Notes: a model not told the origin generated them from the sequence alone. DNA of 64,000 bases from Streptomyces sp. SPB162 (GCF_029504575.1 NZ_JAQFII010000001.1:2454501-2518500); one strand, 5' to 3'; shown: positions 8,338 to 19,406, counted from the stretch's first letter. Numbers and translations: made by a program.

Positions 8338-8672
8338 GACCACCACCCCACGCCGGCACACCCGGTACCCGCAAACCTGACTGTGTCACCCGACGAAAAC
8401 ACCCCACCGAACCACATGAATTGAGACGACGAACAGCACCAGCATCCACGGGACCAGATCGTCTGAGACTTCCCCCGACCACGCGTCTCAAATGATCTGG
8501 TCACCGCTGGTCACAGCCCTGACCCCGGGCCAGATCAATTGAGACGGGACAGGAACCCAGCGCCCGTCACGCGGCGACGTCCATAAACAAGATCATTACC
8601 GACGCTCGGTGGCTGCATCGTGGAGCCTGCCTGGCCTGTCCCTGGGAGGGCCCGGACCAACGACGCCGAGAC

Positions 8673-8821
8673 TCAACGCGGCCCTGCGCGACTACGTGGA
8701 CCGGGTCAAGCGGCTGGAGGCCGCTGAGAAGCTGGCTGCCCGCGGGGCCCAGGGTGAGTTCGATCAGGCCGCCGCCGCCCATGACGCTGTTAAGCAGGCC
8801 CGGCGGGCGGCCTTCGAGTGA
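8673..8821 (+). pseudogene. vapB antitoxin relic (5' end missing)
   Basis: From LNAALRDYVDRVKRLEA to the stop it matches the C-terminal two thirds of the VapB at 30387. The N-terminal DNA-binding part (VTQIDLDDEALAEAMR) and the operator are absent. They are replaced at ~8673 by the end of the interrupted gene starting at 4088. Confidence 0.8.
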
Positions 8822-9225
8822 TCTCGTATCTCCTCGACGCCTCGGCGCTGTGGCATCTATTCCGTACCCCAGGGGCGCTGCGACCTTAGGAGGGGCATAT
8901 CGCGACCGGAGTGTTCCGCGTCTGTGAACCCACCCGCACCGAGTTCCTGTTCTCGGCCACCAGTCCGTCCCACCGGGACGAACTGGCCGAGGAACTGGAC
9001 GCGTTGTGCCCGCTCTCAGCGGTGCCGAAGAACGCCTGGCGCTGGGTGGATACCGCCCAGTACAAACTCACCCAGTGAAGCCAGCACCGCTCCGCCGGCC
9101 CGATCGACCTACTGGTCTGCGCAACCGCAGTCCACCACGGCCACACCGTGCTCCACATCGACAACGATTTCGCCACCGTGGCCGGCATCCTCAAGGACGT
9201 GCAACAGCGAGACATCCGCGCCTAA
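8818..9225 (+). pseudogene. vapC toxin relic with two nonsense codons
   Basis: Colinear with the 135-codon vapC at 30617. Trp24 is TAG (8887-8889) and Arg87 is TGA (9076-9078). Most other codons are kept, including Asp7. Loss of the antitoxin N-terminus together with toxin inactivation is what selection would allow. Confidence 0.85.
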
Positions 9226-9294
9226 CACCCATCGGGTTCGTCGTCGCCGACCTGATGGCGGCCGCCCGGCGCCGTACTGGGTGCAGTATCGAAG

Positions 9295-11427
9295 TCACAG
9301 TCCCACATTCGTGAACCTGGACGGCTCTCTGAGCGCAGCCGCCGCACCCTCCAGATCAGCGAGCCGCGCGGCAAGGGTTGCCTCCGCGAGCCGAGCGGGT
9401 AGTGCGGCGCTGAACTTGAGGCCGTTCAGCGCACGTGCATCCACTGCGGGAAGACACAGTTGATCGACAGCTTCTGAAGTGGCTTTTCTCCATTCAGTGG
9501 GCGTCACGTCCTCGCGAAGTCGGATGCAGGTGTCCGTTGGCCTCTGGAGAGGATCGGCGATCGTGGTGAGTGTGGCGGCCAGGGTGGCGTTGGCCCGGTA
9601 GCCGGCCCAGGTCCACCAGCGCACGTTGGTGTCACGCCCGCCCCTGACGATGACGGTCCCCTCCGGGTGGACCATCTCCGAGCTGCTCTCGCGCGCCTGG
9701 GCCAGCGCAGCCGTGGCACGGGCGGTGAGGACCACCGGCGGGTCGGAGCCGAGCAGTACTTCTCTTGCCGCGCGGGTCAGTTCATACGATGCGGTCCGGC
9801 CGGAACCTACTCCTCCCCAACGCGCTTTGCCGCCGCCATCGACCGGTTCGACGAAGCATCGCCGCCGGGACCAGTCGATATACGTCACCTGCCAGTTCCG
9901 TCCTGCAAGGAGCAGCCGCCGAGGACCGGGCACCTCTTCTGTCAGTAGCGCGGGATTGGTCGTGCCGATCTCGGAGCGACCCGACAGCACCGTGAATTCC
10001 GGAGCTGCCGTGAACACTGCGGTGAGATCCATGAAGTGTCGGTATCCGAAGCGGCGTTCGGCTTCGGGACCAATGAAGAGCATCCCCCCGTCACGGTCCA
10101 GGAATCCCTCGTCAATCAGGTGTCGCACGATGGGTTCGGCGGAATTCCCGAAGGGGCCGAGTCCTCCCCACCATTCCTGCCACAGCCGGTCTCCGACTCG
10201 ATGTTCCTGCAAGCAGAGGGCCAGGACTTGTTGCGCGACGATGTGCCGTGGTTCCGGTGGAGCGATCACCGGCTCCACCCAGCCGCGCGACCACAACAGC
10301 AAGAGTGCTGCCGCACCGATCAGTCCGTCCTCGTCGACGGCGAGGAACAGGCAGTTGCGGGTGGAACCCGGCCGCCGGCCGGTACGGCCAAGACGCTGGA
10401 GGAACGAGGCGACAGTTCCAGGCGCGTCGATCTGGATGACGCGGTCCAAGTCACCTACGTCGATGCCCAATTCCAAGGTGCTAGTTGAGACGATGACGCA
10501 GTCACGCGCATCAGCGAAAGCTTCCTCCGCTCGCCGACGTTCATCCACTGAAAGTGATGCGTGAGACAGGAAAGTGGTCACACCCTTGGCGCGCAGGCTC
10601 TCTCCCAGCTTCTCGACCTGTCTGCGTGATTCGCAGAACACGAGCCGCTTCTCGCCGCGGTGGAGGGCTGCAATCACCGTGGCGGCATTCTCCAGGGACC
10701 CTACATAGTCAACCTGAATTTCGCCGGGCGGTGGCAGAACAGGGGATTCTTCGCGAAGGTGCGGAGCGACGACCTGAGCCGGGCGCTGGCCATATCCTGA
10801 ACCTTGTAGCCAGGTGAGCAGCTGATCCGGATTACCTACGGTGGCGGAAAGCCCGATGCGTTGCACAGGCCGCCCAACGACACGCTGCAGTCGCTCGAGC
10901 ACTGCCAGCAAATGCCATCCACGGTCATCCCCGGCGAAGGCGTGCACCTCGTCAACCACGATGGTTCGCAGTCCGGAGAAGAAGGCCCGGTGATCGACGT
11001 TGGTGCTGACGAGCATCGCTTCCAACGATTCCGGCGTGGTCAGCAGTACGTCCGGCCGGTTCCGCAGGATCCGCTTGCGGTGGGGTTGGGACACGTCCCC
11101 ATGCCATAGGGCGGCGGTACGCCCGAGCCAGGAGGTGTACGTCTCCAAACGCGGCAGCAGGTTGTTCAGCAGCGCCTTCAGGGGGCAGACGTACAGCACC
11201 GAGGTACCGGTCCAATTCTCCTGCGCCATCCTCGAAAGCAGTGGGAAGGCTGCTGCCTCAGTTTTCCCACCGGCGGTTGGAGCCAGGAGCACGGCGTCCG
11301 AGCCGTCAAGCAGCGGCTCAATCGCCTCCTCCTGCAGAGGACGCAGCCCAGGCCACCCCAGAGTGTTGACGATGTGATGGACGAGTCCGGGATGCAACCG
11401 ATCCAGCGGCTCGGGGGCGCCCGTCAT
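9295..11427 (-). CDS. brxHI: BREX type 2 helicase BrxHI (Lhr-like)
   Basis: Product of 710 aa, a superfamily 2 DEAD/DEAH helicase. Seen in order: a Q-like lead-in LRPLQEEAIEPLL, motif I APTAGGKTEAA, Ia VCPLKALLNN, motif II DEVHAFAGDDRGW, motif III GLSATVGNP, VFCESRRQVEKL, STSTLELGIDVGD and motif VI QRLGRTGRRPGS. The C-terminal region follows the Lhr pattern. It is the last gene of the pglWXYZ-brxD-brxHI operon; its ATG overlaps the brxD stop (ATGA). In BREX-2 the helicase accompanies the modification and exclusion machinery; its exact step is not settled. The last ~140 bases are duplicated at 31095-31233. Confidence 0.9.
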   Translation of the reverse strand: MTGAPEPLDRLHPGLVHHIVNTLGWPGLRPLQEEAIEPLLDGSDAVLLAPTAGGKTEAAAFPLLSRMAQENWTGTSVLYVCPLKALLNNLLPRLETYTSWLGRTAALWHGDVSQPHRKRILRNRPDVLLTTPESLEAMLVSTNVDHRAFFSGLRTIVVDEVHAFAGDDRGWHLLAVLERLQRVVGRPVQRIGLSATVGNPDQLLTWLQGSGYGQRPAQVVAPHLREESPVLPPPGEIQVDYVGSLENAATVIAALHRGEKRLVFCESRRQVEKLGESLRAKGVTTFLSHASLSVDERRRAEEAFADARDCVIVSTSTLELGIDVGDLDRVIQIDAPGTVASFLQRLGRTGRRPGSTRNCLFLAVDEDGLIGAAALLLLWSRGWVEPVIAPPEPRHIVAQQVLALCLQEHRVGDRLWQEWWGGLGPFGNSAEPIVRHLIDEGFLDRDGGMLFIGPEAERRFGYRHFMDLTAVFTAAPEFTVLSGRSEIGTTNPALLTEEVPGPRRLLLAGRNWQVTYIDWSRRRCFVEPVDGGGKARWGGVGSGRTASYELTRAAREVLLGSDPPVVLTARATAALAQARESSSEMVHPEGTVIVRGGRDTNVRWWTWAGYRANATLAATLTTIADPLQRPTDTCIRLREDVTPTEWRKATSEAVDQLCLPAVDARALNGLKFSAALPARLAEATLAARLADLEGAAAALREPSRFTNVGL

Positions 11428-12752
11428 GGAAGCTCCAGCTCGATCTCGTCGACGCTGTTTGCTGCCGCGTTGCGCTCTACCTCGCTCAGCTCAATGGCGT
11501 TCACTGTCAGCGCGTAGTGCTTGCGAGGGTCAAAATCGTCGAATTCGTCGACCCGGTCCAGTACGTCCGCGACGAGCTTACGCAGGAACAGCCGCGGGGC
11601 GATCCCGACCCGACCGCCGAGCTCGCCTGTCACGGCAGTGGCCAACTCAGCAACGTACGCGTCATCGACCCGCGCGGCGATGCGCTCAGGGTTCTTGGCC
11701 GCGCCCGCGTACAGATCCCTGACCGAACGACCGAGTTCACCAAGGCGCACGAGATCGAAGCCGGTCAGCCGCAGCTGGACCGCCCGCGGTGAATCGAACC
11801 GCGTATCGGTCGAGAAGTCCGTTGCCAGCCGTTGCGCGAGCGGTGGGAGCCGCTGTGCACCCTGCTGCCCGTCATAGAAGGCGGGGGTACCGGTGATCAC
11901 CAGGAAGAGGCCGGGGAAGCGCCCGGCGTCGATCTCGTCGAGAAGCTGACGCAGCGCGTTCAGCCCCTTCTCCCGTACGTCTCCCCTGACCCGTTGAAGG
12001 GTCTCGATCTCGTCCAGGACCACCAGGAGCCCGGGATGCCCGCAATCCTTCAGCACGGTGAGCAACCCTTGCAGGAAGCCAAGCGCGGCAAAGTGGTCCA
12101 GATCTCCCCGCACCCCTGCGGTCCGCCGTGCGGAGGCGGCCACCGATTTCTGCCCACCGAGCCAAGCAATCACGGCCTCGGCGGTCGCCGCGTCCCCTGC
12201 GAGCGTGGCCTTGCGGTAGCCGCGCAGAGCCGCGGAGAACGCTGGGGTGGTCTGGGCGACCGCGCGCAGTCGCTCCTCCATCAGGTTCTCGACCGCTGCC
12301 TCCAAAGCCTCTTCGTCATCAGCCAGTTCCGGATGCGCCTCATCCACCTCCTCCGCAAGGGTGTAGAACCAACCATCAACCACCGAGCGCAGGGCGCTGG
12401 CCGGCTCGGTCGCCGTCGTCAGCCGCTCGGTGAGTCGGCGGTAGACGGTTTCCAGTTTGTGCAGCGGCGTTTCCGTCTCGGAGATTTGGATCTCGGCGGT
12501 GGCGAGCCCGGCGCGCTTGGCCCGTTCGGCAAGCCAGCGGGCGAAGAACGTCTTCCCGGATCCGTACTCGCCGCGGATTGCGTGGAAGGACGCGCCGCCC
12601 GATGCGATCGTGGAGATTCGCTCGTCCAGTGCAGGTGCGAAGCGGTCCAGTCCGACCGCGAACAGGTCGAGCCCAGCCTGCGGCACAGTCCCGCGCCGCA
12701 GCGCGTCGATGACTTCTCGGCGGCGGGCCGCGCTGATCGGTGCGGTGCTCAC
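11424..12752 (-). CDS. brxD: BREX ATP-binding protein BrxD
   Basis: Product of 442 aa, a P-loop ATPase. Walker A is GEYGSGKTFFAR near residue 65; a Walker B-like strand is LLVVLDEIETLQRV. The N-terminus (RREVIDALRRGTVPQAGLDLFAVGLDRF) and the ITGTPAFYDG motif are typical of the BrxD (DUF2791) family. GTG 12752 overlaps the pglZ stop (GTGA), and its own stop overlaps brxHI. BrxD is found with BrxHI in type 2 and related BREX loci and is thought to act as an ATPase partner of the helicase; the mechanism is not established. Confidence 0.9.
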   Translation of the reverse strand: MSTAPISAARRREVIDALRRGTVPQAGLDLFAVGLDRFAPALDERISTIASGGASFHAIRGEYGSGKTFFARWLAERAKRAGLATAEIQISETETPLHKLETVYRRLTERLTTATEPASALRSVVDGWFYTLAEEVDEAHPELADDEEALEAAVENLMEERLRAVAQTTPAFSAALRGYRKATLAGDAATAEAVIAWLGGQKSVAASARRTAGVRGDLDHFAALGFLQGLLTVLKDCGHPGLLVVLDEIETLQRVRGDVREKGLNALRQLLDEIDAGRFPGLFLVITGTPAFYDGQQGAQRLPPLAQRLATDFSTDTRFDSPRAVQLRLTGFDLVRLGELGRSVRDLYAGAAKNPERIAARVDDAYVAELATAVTGELGGRVGIAPRLFLRKLVADVLDRVDEFDDFDPRKHYALTVNAIELSEVERNAAANSVDEIELELP

Positions 12753-15515
12753 ACGCCCTCCTTGGGCAGCTCAAACTGCTCACGCAGCGTCTCTCGGTTG
12801 AGCCGGACTCTGGCCCGGGAATCGATCAGGCTGATGACCTCGTATCCTTCGATGTTCAGCAACCGGGTCAGCACGGTCACGAACCCCTCGGGGCGGGTGT
12901 TCGTACGACCGCCCGAGGCGACGGCTGCCGCGGCGACTGCCGCGAGCGAGAGTGTGCCGCCTGAGGCGTCAAGCGCGTCGATGACGGCGGCCACCACCTT
13001 GCGGTCGGGCACCTTGCGGACGAACTTGCCCTGATGCTCGTAGATCTTGGTGCCGACGATCTGCTGGCCCAGTGTGAGCACGGCCGGCGCGGGCGTCACC
13101 GGCACCTCTACCGCATCGTCAGCGAAGAGCTCGCCCGCCTGTGGCCGTGGCTTCACTTTGGCCTGCGCAGTCTTCTTCACTGTCTTGACTGGTGGGCGTG
13201 CAGGTACGGACGCTGCTGCGTCCGCACCCCACCAAGCAGGCTGCACGGACTCACGCGGCAGCTCACTCCAGCCATCCGGCGCCAGCGCGGCCGAAGGCGC
13301 CAGGACCACCACCGGAACCGTCATTTCCGCGAGCGCCGCGCCACCGTGATAGCCGGCCTTGCGCGGCGTGTAGCGGATCACCTCGGACCACGGCACGATG
13401 ACCCGGCCACCGTTCTCCAGCACCCGTGGCCCAGTCAGCGCGACCTCTCCCTCGCCGGGCAACGCCCCCGTACGCCAGCGAGCCGATTCCACCCCTTCGG
13501 CAGGCAGCGGTCCCACCTCGGCCCCCGTCCGGTCAAGAACATGCCCATGGTCGGACACCAGCACCACGGGACGCCCCTGCCCGCGAGCGGAGTTAAGAAG
13601 TTCGGCAAGGTACTTCACCCGGACCACCGACCAATCGGCGAGAGAACTCTGCTGCCCGTGATCGAGACTCTCGTCAATCGTGTTCAACACGACGCCTACC
13701 ACAGCGTCCGAAGCGATCGCCGCGACCAGTCGCGGGTCGAGCAGCTGCCCTGCCGGTCCGGGGATCTCGCTCTTGTGGAAGAGAACGGCCTCGTGCTGGT
13801 GCTGCTTCCAGAAGGCGGCGAACCCTTCCTTCTCCGCGCTCTGTCCACCCAAGACCGGGCGTCCGCACAGCAAGGTCGCCCGGCTGATCACGGTCACCGA
13901 AGGGATCATCGCGACGGCAGCGGCCCGCCGCCCGTCGCCGGACAGTTCGCTCCACCGCCCCGCCCCGGTCAGCTCCTCGCCGAGCTGGGCCGCGACCGCA
14001 CTGCTCATCCCATCCAGGACAAGCACCAGCGGCGGCCGCTTTTCGGCCAGCTTCAGTGCAACCTTCCGTAGAACGTCCTCAATGGGCAGAGTCTCCTCGG
14101 GCTGTCCGGCTGTGGCGTGCTGAGCCCACGGCTCCAGCCGGCCCGCAAAGGCCTCGTCGAGCAGGGCACGCCGCCGCCGCGCCGCGTCGTGCACCGTGCG
14201 GTAAGCCTGAGCCAGGGCGGGTTCAGCCTCCTCGTCACCCACCCACAGCTGGGCCAGCGCCCGGTCCACCCACCCCCAATCGGCGACATGTGCGCGCACG
14301 GCCTGCCCGACCGAAGACACGACTGGGTCGGGGGCGTCCAGCCAACGGCTCAGCCGCACCGCCATGCGCGCGAGTTCGACCCGCTTCGGGTAGAGAAGAG
14401 CGGCAAGTTGATGCTCTGCCACGTGTTCCCAGGCTGCCTGTGCCGCTTGTGGCCCTTCGGGCAGGGCGTTCGCTAGCCGATGCAACCGCGCCTGGAATCC
14501 GGAAGGAAGAAAGGGGTTCTCTTCCAATGCGGCGGTGAGATGGGCATTGCCTGCCAGCTGGTTAGCCTGGTGGAGCACATCGACCACCCGCTGTCGGGCT
14601 TCCTCGCTCTGTGGTCCTCGCCCCGATGCCTCGCCGATCCAGCGGGTCAGACTGCCTTCCACCGCTCTTGCGTAGGCGCGCAATTCGGAGGGCCTGGATC
14701 CCGACCCGAACACGGATCCCAGTGCCACAGCAGCATCCGGCGACGCCGCGTCATCGGTCATGACTGAGGCCAACACGCCCAGGGCGGTGGCCTCAGTACC
14801 CCGCCCCTGGAGCGCAAGCCGCAGCAGCACAGGGGCTGCCTCTCCCGCGCTCTGTGCCAGCCATTCGGTGATCCCCTGGCGTTCGGCCTCAGACAGCCCG
14901 GCAAGGCGCTCGGGGCCCCCCGGGGTACGGGACCAGGCCAGCAGTGCGTCGACGTCCACCGACACCCCGCCCTCGTAGACGCCCTCGAGTCCGAGCCGCA
15001 CGCCGACTAGGGCACGCATCGCCGCGTCCAGGGTGAGCACGGCCCCGCGTTGTGGCCACCCCCCTTGCGCCGCATCAGGCTCGGCTGCGATCAGGGCAGC
15101 GGGCAGCCATTGCCACGGGTCACGGCGCATCCGCGGATCGAGGTCGGAGGCGCCAAAGAGCTGCTTGACGATATCGACCTCGTCAACGGCGATGATCTGT
15201 GAGCGCACCATCTCGCCCAGCAGGTCGAGGCTGATCTGATCCCCCGGCACATCCGTGGTGACCACGAGCAAGTCTGCCGCCTCAGCGGGCCAGGTGGTCC
15301 TGCCAGGCGTTCGTGAGGCCGAGTACCGACGTGGCGTGGGTGATCCGGACCTTGCGCCGCGCCCCATCACCGGTGGGAACCGTGAACTCCTCAGGCCCAC
15401 CCGCTACGTATTTCCCATGCACCAGGAGTAGTCGACGGCCCCTGGTACGGGCCAAGCGAGTGGTCAGTAGGCCGGTGATGACCCGCTGGTTGAGTTCAGG
15501 CACGAGGGCTCCCAT
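12749..15515 (-). CDS. pglZ: BREX type 2 phosphatase-domain protein PglZ (frameshifted)
   Basis: Intact length would be 921 aa. The 5' end starts at ATG 15515 ([17 protein letters not shown]), overlapping the pglY stop, but meets TGA after ~77 codons. The body continues in the next frame from AEAADLLVVTTDV. One extra base in the G run 15287-15289 (C run on the coding strand) explains this. The C-terminal half has alkaline-phosphatase/PglZ signatures: LVLDGMSSAVAAQLGEEL and VLVSDHGHVLDRTG. PglZ is essential in the S. coelicolor Pgl system and toxic without partners in published work. If the frameshift is real the operon is crippled; a base-calling error is at least as likely. Confidence 0.85.
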
Positions 15516-18500
15516 CAGAGATCGCCGACCGGCAGGCTCGCACTGTCTCCCAGTCCGGTCGGCAACACCTGCCAGTTGATCTCGATCTCGACGTTCGGGT
15601 GAGCTGCCGCATAGTCACGGATCTCGTCCTGCACTGCGCCGAGAGCCCGGGTGAGCGCGTTCTCGAGCACGCTCCCGCCCTCCGCGGCCTTGATCCGCCG
15701 GGAACGACGAGAACTGATCGTCGGTGCGTCGTCCAAGGAGGGCGACCGTCGCTCACCTTGGTTGGTCTGCCCGTCATCCTCGGGACCCGGGACCTTCACG
15801 GGGGGCTCAACGGGGGGCGGGGGCGCGACCGGCGCGACGGTACTCAGCCGCGCCGCCTCATTGATCAGCGCCACGGCTTGGCTGCGTGCCCCACTGAGCA
15901 CCGGTGCCAGCCTGGTATCGAACTCATTCTTCGAAGCGGCGTCTGCAATCTCCGAAAGAAGCCGCACAGACCGGTCGGCGAGGCCGTCCCCGCGCTCGGT
16001 GTACTTTCGTACGCTGTCAATCAGTTCCCAGTCGGTCCCCTCAAGAGCGTCCAACACCTCCTGAGCGGAGGAGATCACCTTGCCCAGTTCGAAGTACGTG
16101 CTCGCGTAGGTCGCCGCAGCAAGGTCGCGGGTGAGGGGTGTCGCCTCTGGCGTCTGCTTGATCCGAGCGAGGAGGTCGGCCGCGTCCCGCACCGACTGCT
16201 CGCGTGCGGTCGGTGACTCGCCGGTGACGCCGAGGGCTGAGCGGTAGCGGAGCAGAGCACGTCGCAACCCGGTGACAGCACTTTCGCGCGCCTCAGCCTT
16301 GCTGCGGACATCCGCTGCCAGCGCGTTGACGTTACGGGCGAACAGCACCGTCGGCACAGTCGTGCCGAACAGCGCCGCAGCCCGCTCGTGCGCCTTGGCG
16401 TACTCCTCCTCGCTCGGCCGCTCCTGTGCTCGCAGTGCCCAGCCGGCACCGATCTGGTCCAGGGACGGCGAGGCGTCAGGCCTGCCGTTGTACACCCAGG
16501 AGCGGTCCGAGAGGAGGGCGTAGGTCGCGATCACCAGGTTGGAAACCAACTTGTCGAGCCCTGTCCAACCCAGCTCGGCGATCCAAGCGCGGATGTCTTC
16601 GACTGCGAAGTCGCCCTTTGCACCGTGCTTGCCCGCCTGCTGGTCGATGTGCCGGCGCCAGTCCGTGGAGACGTTGAGCGGCCCGTCATGCACCTCGCCC
16701 AACTCCAGTGGATGCACGATCCGCGCCACATCGCCCAGATCGCGGCTGTCGACGACGACCCTGCGCGAGCTGTCGTCCATCGCCTTGACGATCCACCCGT
16801 ACACCATCTTGAACTTTGCGGGAGTGACCTGCTTACGGCTCTCCTGACGGTCGAAGTTCGGGTGCTTGGGATACATGGCGTCCAGCAGCCCGTCGGCGAG
16901 CTTCAGCAAGTTGTACTCGAAGGACCCACCGCCCTGGAGCTGAGGGGAGTGCCCCGCGTACAACGCATGGACGTGTTTGCCCTCGGTAACCTGGGCGCCC
17001 AGGTCACTCTCGTTGGCCTTAGCGATTCCGTACGCCTGATGCAGGACCTGCCCCAGCTGCGCGACGAGCGTCTCGCGCTGCGCCTCCAGTTGATGCCGCA
17101 CCCGCACCTGGTCGTCAGAACCCAGATGGGTGGCGAAGTCCTTCAAACGGTCTCGATCCAACAGGTAGTTGATCTTCAGTAGGCGGCCGAGCTGGGTACC
17201 CCGCTGATCGGAGATGAAGGACGGCAACCAGACGAGGGTCGCCGCGTCCGGCTTCTCGCGCTGCAGGCGGTAGACCCGGTTCTCGTCTGCGCTGGGCGTG
17301 CCCTCCTCATCGAAGGGGTAGTCAACAACGCAGCGGATCCGGTCCGGGGTCGACGGCTCGAACTGTGCGTCGGGGAGAATCTGCGGATCGCCCACGTTCT
17401 CGAATACGAACTCCGCAATGCGACGCGTGCCGTGCCAAACGATCTCACGGTCCGCTACGAGCGTACCGTTGTCGACGATCTTCAGCTCTCGCCACAGCCA
17501 CTCCTGTACCCACCGCTTGCGTGCCCCTTGGGTGTCCTTCTCGCCGACGCTGTCCAGGATCGGTTCGACATCCAAATCGGACAAATGCAGCGTGAACACC
17601 GGGTCCAGGTCGTGGCCGTCGCTGCGCAGTTCTCCGGGAAACTGCGCCTGGAGCTCCTGCATTCGCCTGACCACGATCCGGTCCTCCTGACCGATGCGCG
17701 AGCGGATCGAACCGTGATTCAGCGCGTTCAGCCGCGGCCCCGTCAACCGGGCGAGAGCCGGTACCTCGGGTGCGAGGTAGGCGAGCAGCATCGTCTTGAT
17801 GAAGCGTTCGTCAGCCTTGTACTTGGCATCGCCGGCAGACCCATACTTCTCCAGGAGGTGGTCCTTCACCTTCCCGTGGAAGCGAGTCGCGGCCTCCGCC
17901 TCGCTGCGCAACCGGTCGGTGAAGGCCTCGCCCATCCCATCGGCCAAGACGTCCCACAGGTCGCCGAGCGGGATCAGCTCACCCACCTTCATGTCTTCGC
18001 GCCGCTTGTAGAGCATCTGCTGGAGCAGCTTGAGTCCGGTGCGCTCGCGCTGGAGCGCGCCGGAGAGAGCTACCAGCACGTTGAGCAGGACGGGCGAGAC
18101 CGGATAGAGCGCCTTGAAGTCCGCCCAGTCTGCGTGCGTGACGCCGTTGGCGTCGAGCAATACGTCGCGTACCGACTGGTTCGAGGTCTCGATCCGGGCG
18201 AAGGCCGCTTCCAGGGCGGCCTTCGCCGCATCGTCCTTAGGCTTGAGGACACGCTCCTTGATGATCTCCGGAAGGTTACGGTCCTCCAGGCTGATCGGGT
18301 CGATACGTCCCGCCAGATACTTGACCTGCTGTTCGAGATTCTTGGCCTCGGCGCCAACCGCGTCCGAGCCGATCAGCTCGGACAGATCGCGTTGGCGGGA
18401 GATGAAGGAGACGACAGGCAGCGCGCGGCCACCCGTACCCGATTCGATCAGCTTGACCAGCTTGTTGACCTCGTCGTTGACGAAGGTCCGCTCACGCAGA

Positions 18501-19406
18501 TGCGCCTGGAGCCAGAGGATCAGCTCGTCGAGGAAGAGGATCAGTCCGTCGTAGCCCAGCGATCTGGCGTGCCGGCTGACGATGTCCAGGCCGTTCTCCA
18601 GCGGGAGGTAGGCGTCCTTCATGCCAAGTGCCCCGCGGGAGTACGAGGAGTACGGCCCGGACAGCAGCGCGGAAGCCAGCCACTCGCGGACCTTCGGTTC
18701 GGGCGATGCGGCCAGAGCTTGGTCGAGGAGTGGCGGCGTCCAGACCTTCGGAGCCTCCTTGACGTCGAGGTCCTCCAGGTCACCCTCGTCCTCCGCCGCA
18801 GCAGTTTGCCGGGCGGGTGCCTGTTCGTCCTTCGGCAGCGCAGGGTCGCCGAGCCAGCGAACGAACTGCGCATCGTCGGCGAAGAACGCCCGCTGGCGGC
18901 GGGCATCGTCGAACATCGCGTCTGCCCGGTAGACCGGAGGTACAGGCGCATCCGGATGCAACTGCTGCACTGTGCGGACGTACCCACCGAGGATCGCCGA
19001 GTCGAGGTCGGTCGCACCGACCAGGTGGAAGGGGACCATCAGGAATTTGCGGTTCCGCAGCCAGGAGTCGTGATCCGCGATGACCGGCTGGAGCGCAGGC
19101 TTGGCTCGGGCAGCCGGGTCGTTGGAGAGGATCGCGTGCAGCACGGTCATGAAGTGGCTCTTGCCGGAACCGAAGGAACCGTGCAGATAGGCCGCGTTGG
19201 ACGACCCCGCCTGCACCGACACCTCAACGATCTTCAGTGCCCGACGGAGTGCCTGCTCGAGCTGAGGAGTGACCACGTACTCGCGGACCCCGCTCGGCAG
19301 TCTCGTCGAAGCCACCAGACAGTTCGATCTTGAACGAACCAGCCAGAACGTCCTTGGAAAGGTCCAGTACATCCCGGAGGTAGAGCTCGCCGTTGCCGTT
19401 ACTCAT
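15515..19406 (-). CDS. pglY: BREX type 2 ATPase PglY (frameshifted near 5' end)
   Basis: Intact length would be 1296 aa. ATG 19406 ([20 protein letters not shown]) overlaps the pglX stop by 8 bases. After about 37 codons the frame must shift by one base to reach [16 protein letters not shown]. The C run 19288-19291 (GGGG on the coding strand) has one base too many. The body has Walker [14 protein letters not shown] and a Walker B-like [13 protein letters not shown]. It is a large multidomain ATPase required for Pgl/BREX-2 immunity; in S. coelicolor it sits next to pglZ. The length and gene order match the family. Confidence 0.88.

Larger units (their letters stand above)
4975..8551. mobile_element. 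Transposon-like unit 2 carrying asnB and a thiolase
   Basis: The ends 4975-4996 and 8530-8551 are inverted repeats matching at 20 of 22 positions, beginning TGTCCCGTCTCA. GGAAC flanks both sides (4970-4974 and 8552-8556), a 5-bp target duplication. Extra copies of the end motif lie inside each end: 5038-5056, a perfect 19-bp inversion of 4978-4996, and on the right 8485-8500 and 8454-8469. Terminal TG..CA, repeated subterminal motifs and a 4-5 bp duplication recall IS21-family ends, but no istA/istB is present. The unit is 3577 bp with two metabolic genes. Confidence 0.75.
4088..8672 (+). pseudogene. Small gene split by two transposon-like insertions
   Basis: The frame starts at ATG 4088 (GGAG upstream) with MSNDTGAVARHRHY and runs in frame to 4197. 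Deleting 4198-4942 (insertion plus one CCCGG copy) and 4975-8556 (insertion plus one GGAAC copy) keeps the frame open: GYGDPG-YTTQFGTPPE-PSARHAATS, through RGACLACPWEGPDQRRRD. It then hits the junction with the vapBC repeat at ~8673. The rejoined product has about 87 codons and contains a CxxC (CLAC) pair that may bind a metal. A short relative begins at 46612. The family is not recognised. The precise restoration supports both insertion boundaries. Confidence 0.6.
8673..9435. repeat. Left copy of 760-bp direct repeat flanking the BREX unit
   Basis: Bases 8673-9435 align nearly without gaps to 30472-31233 (offset 21799-21800), same orientation. The content is the body of vapB, all of vapC, a short spacer and the last ~140 bases of brxHI. 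This copy keeps the intact brxHI but has a decayed vapBC. The left boundary falls after a shared GAGAC. Confidence 0.85.
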
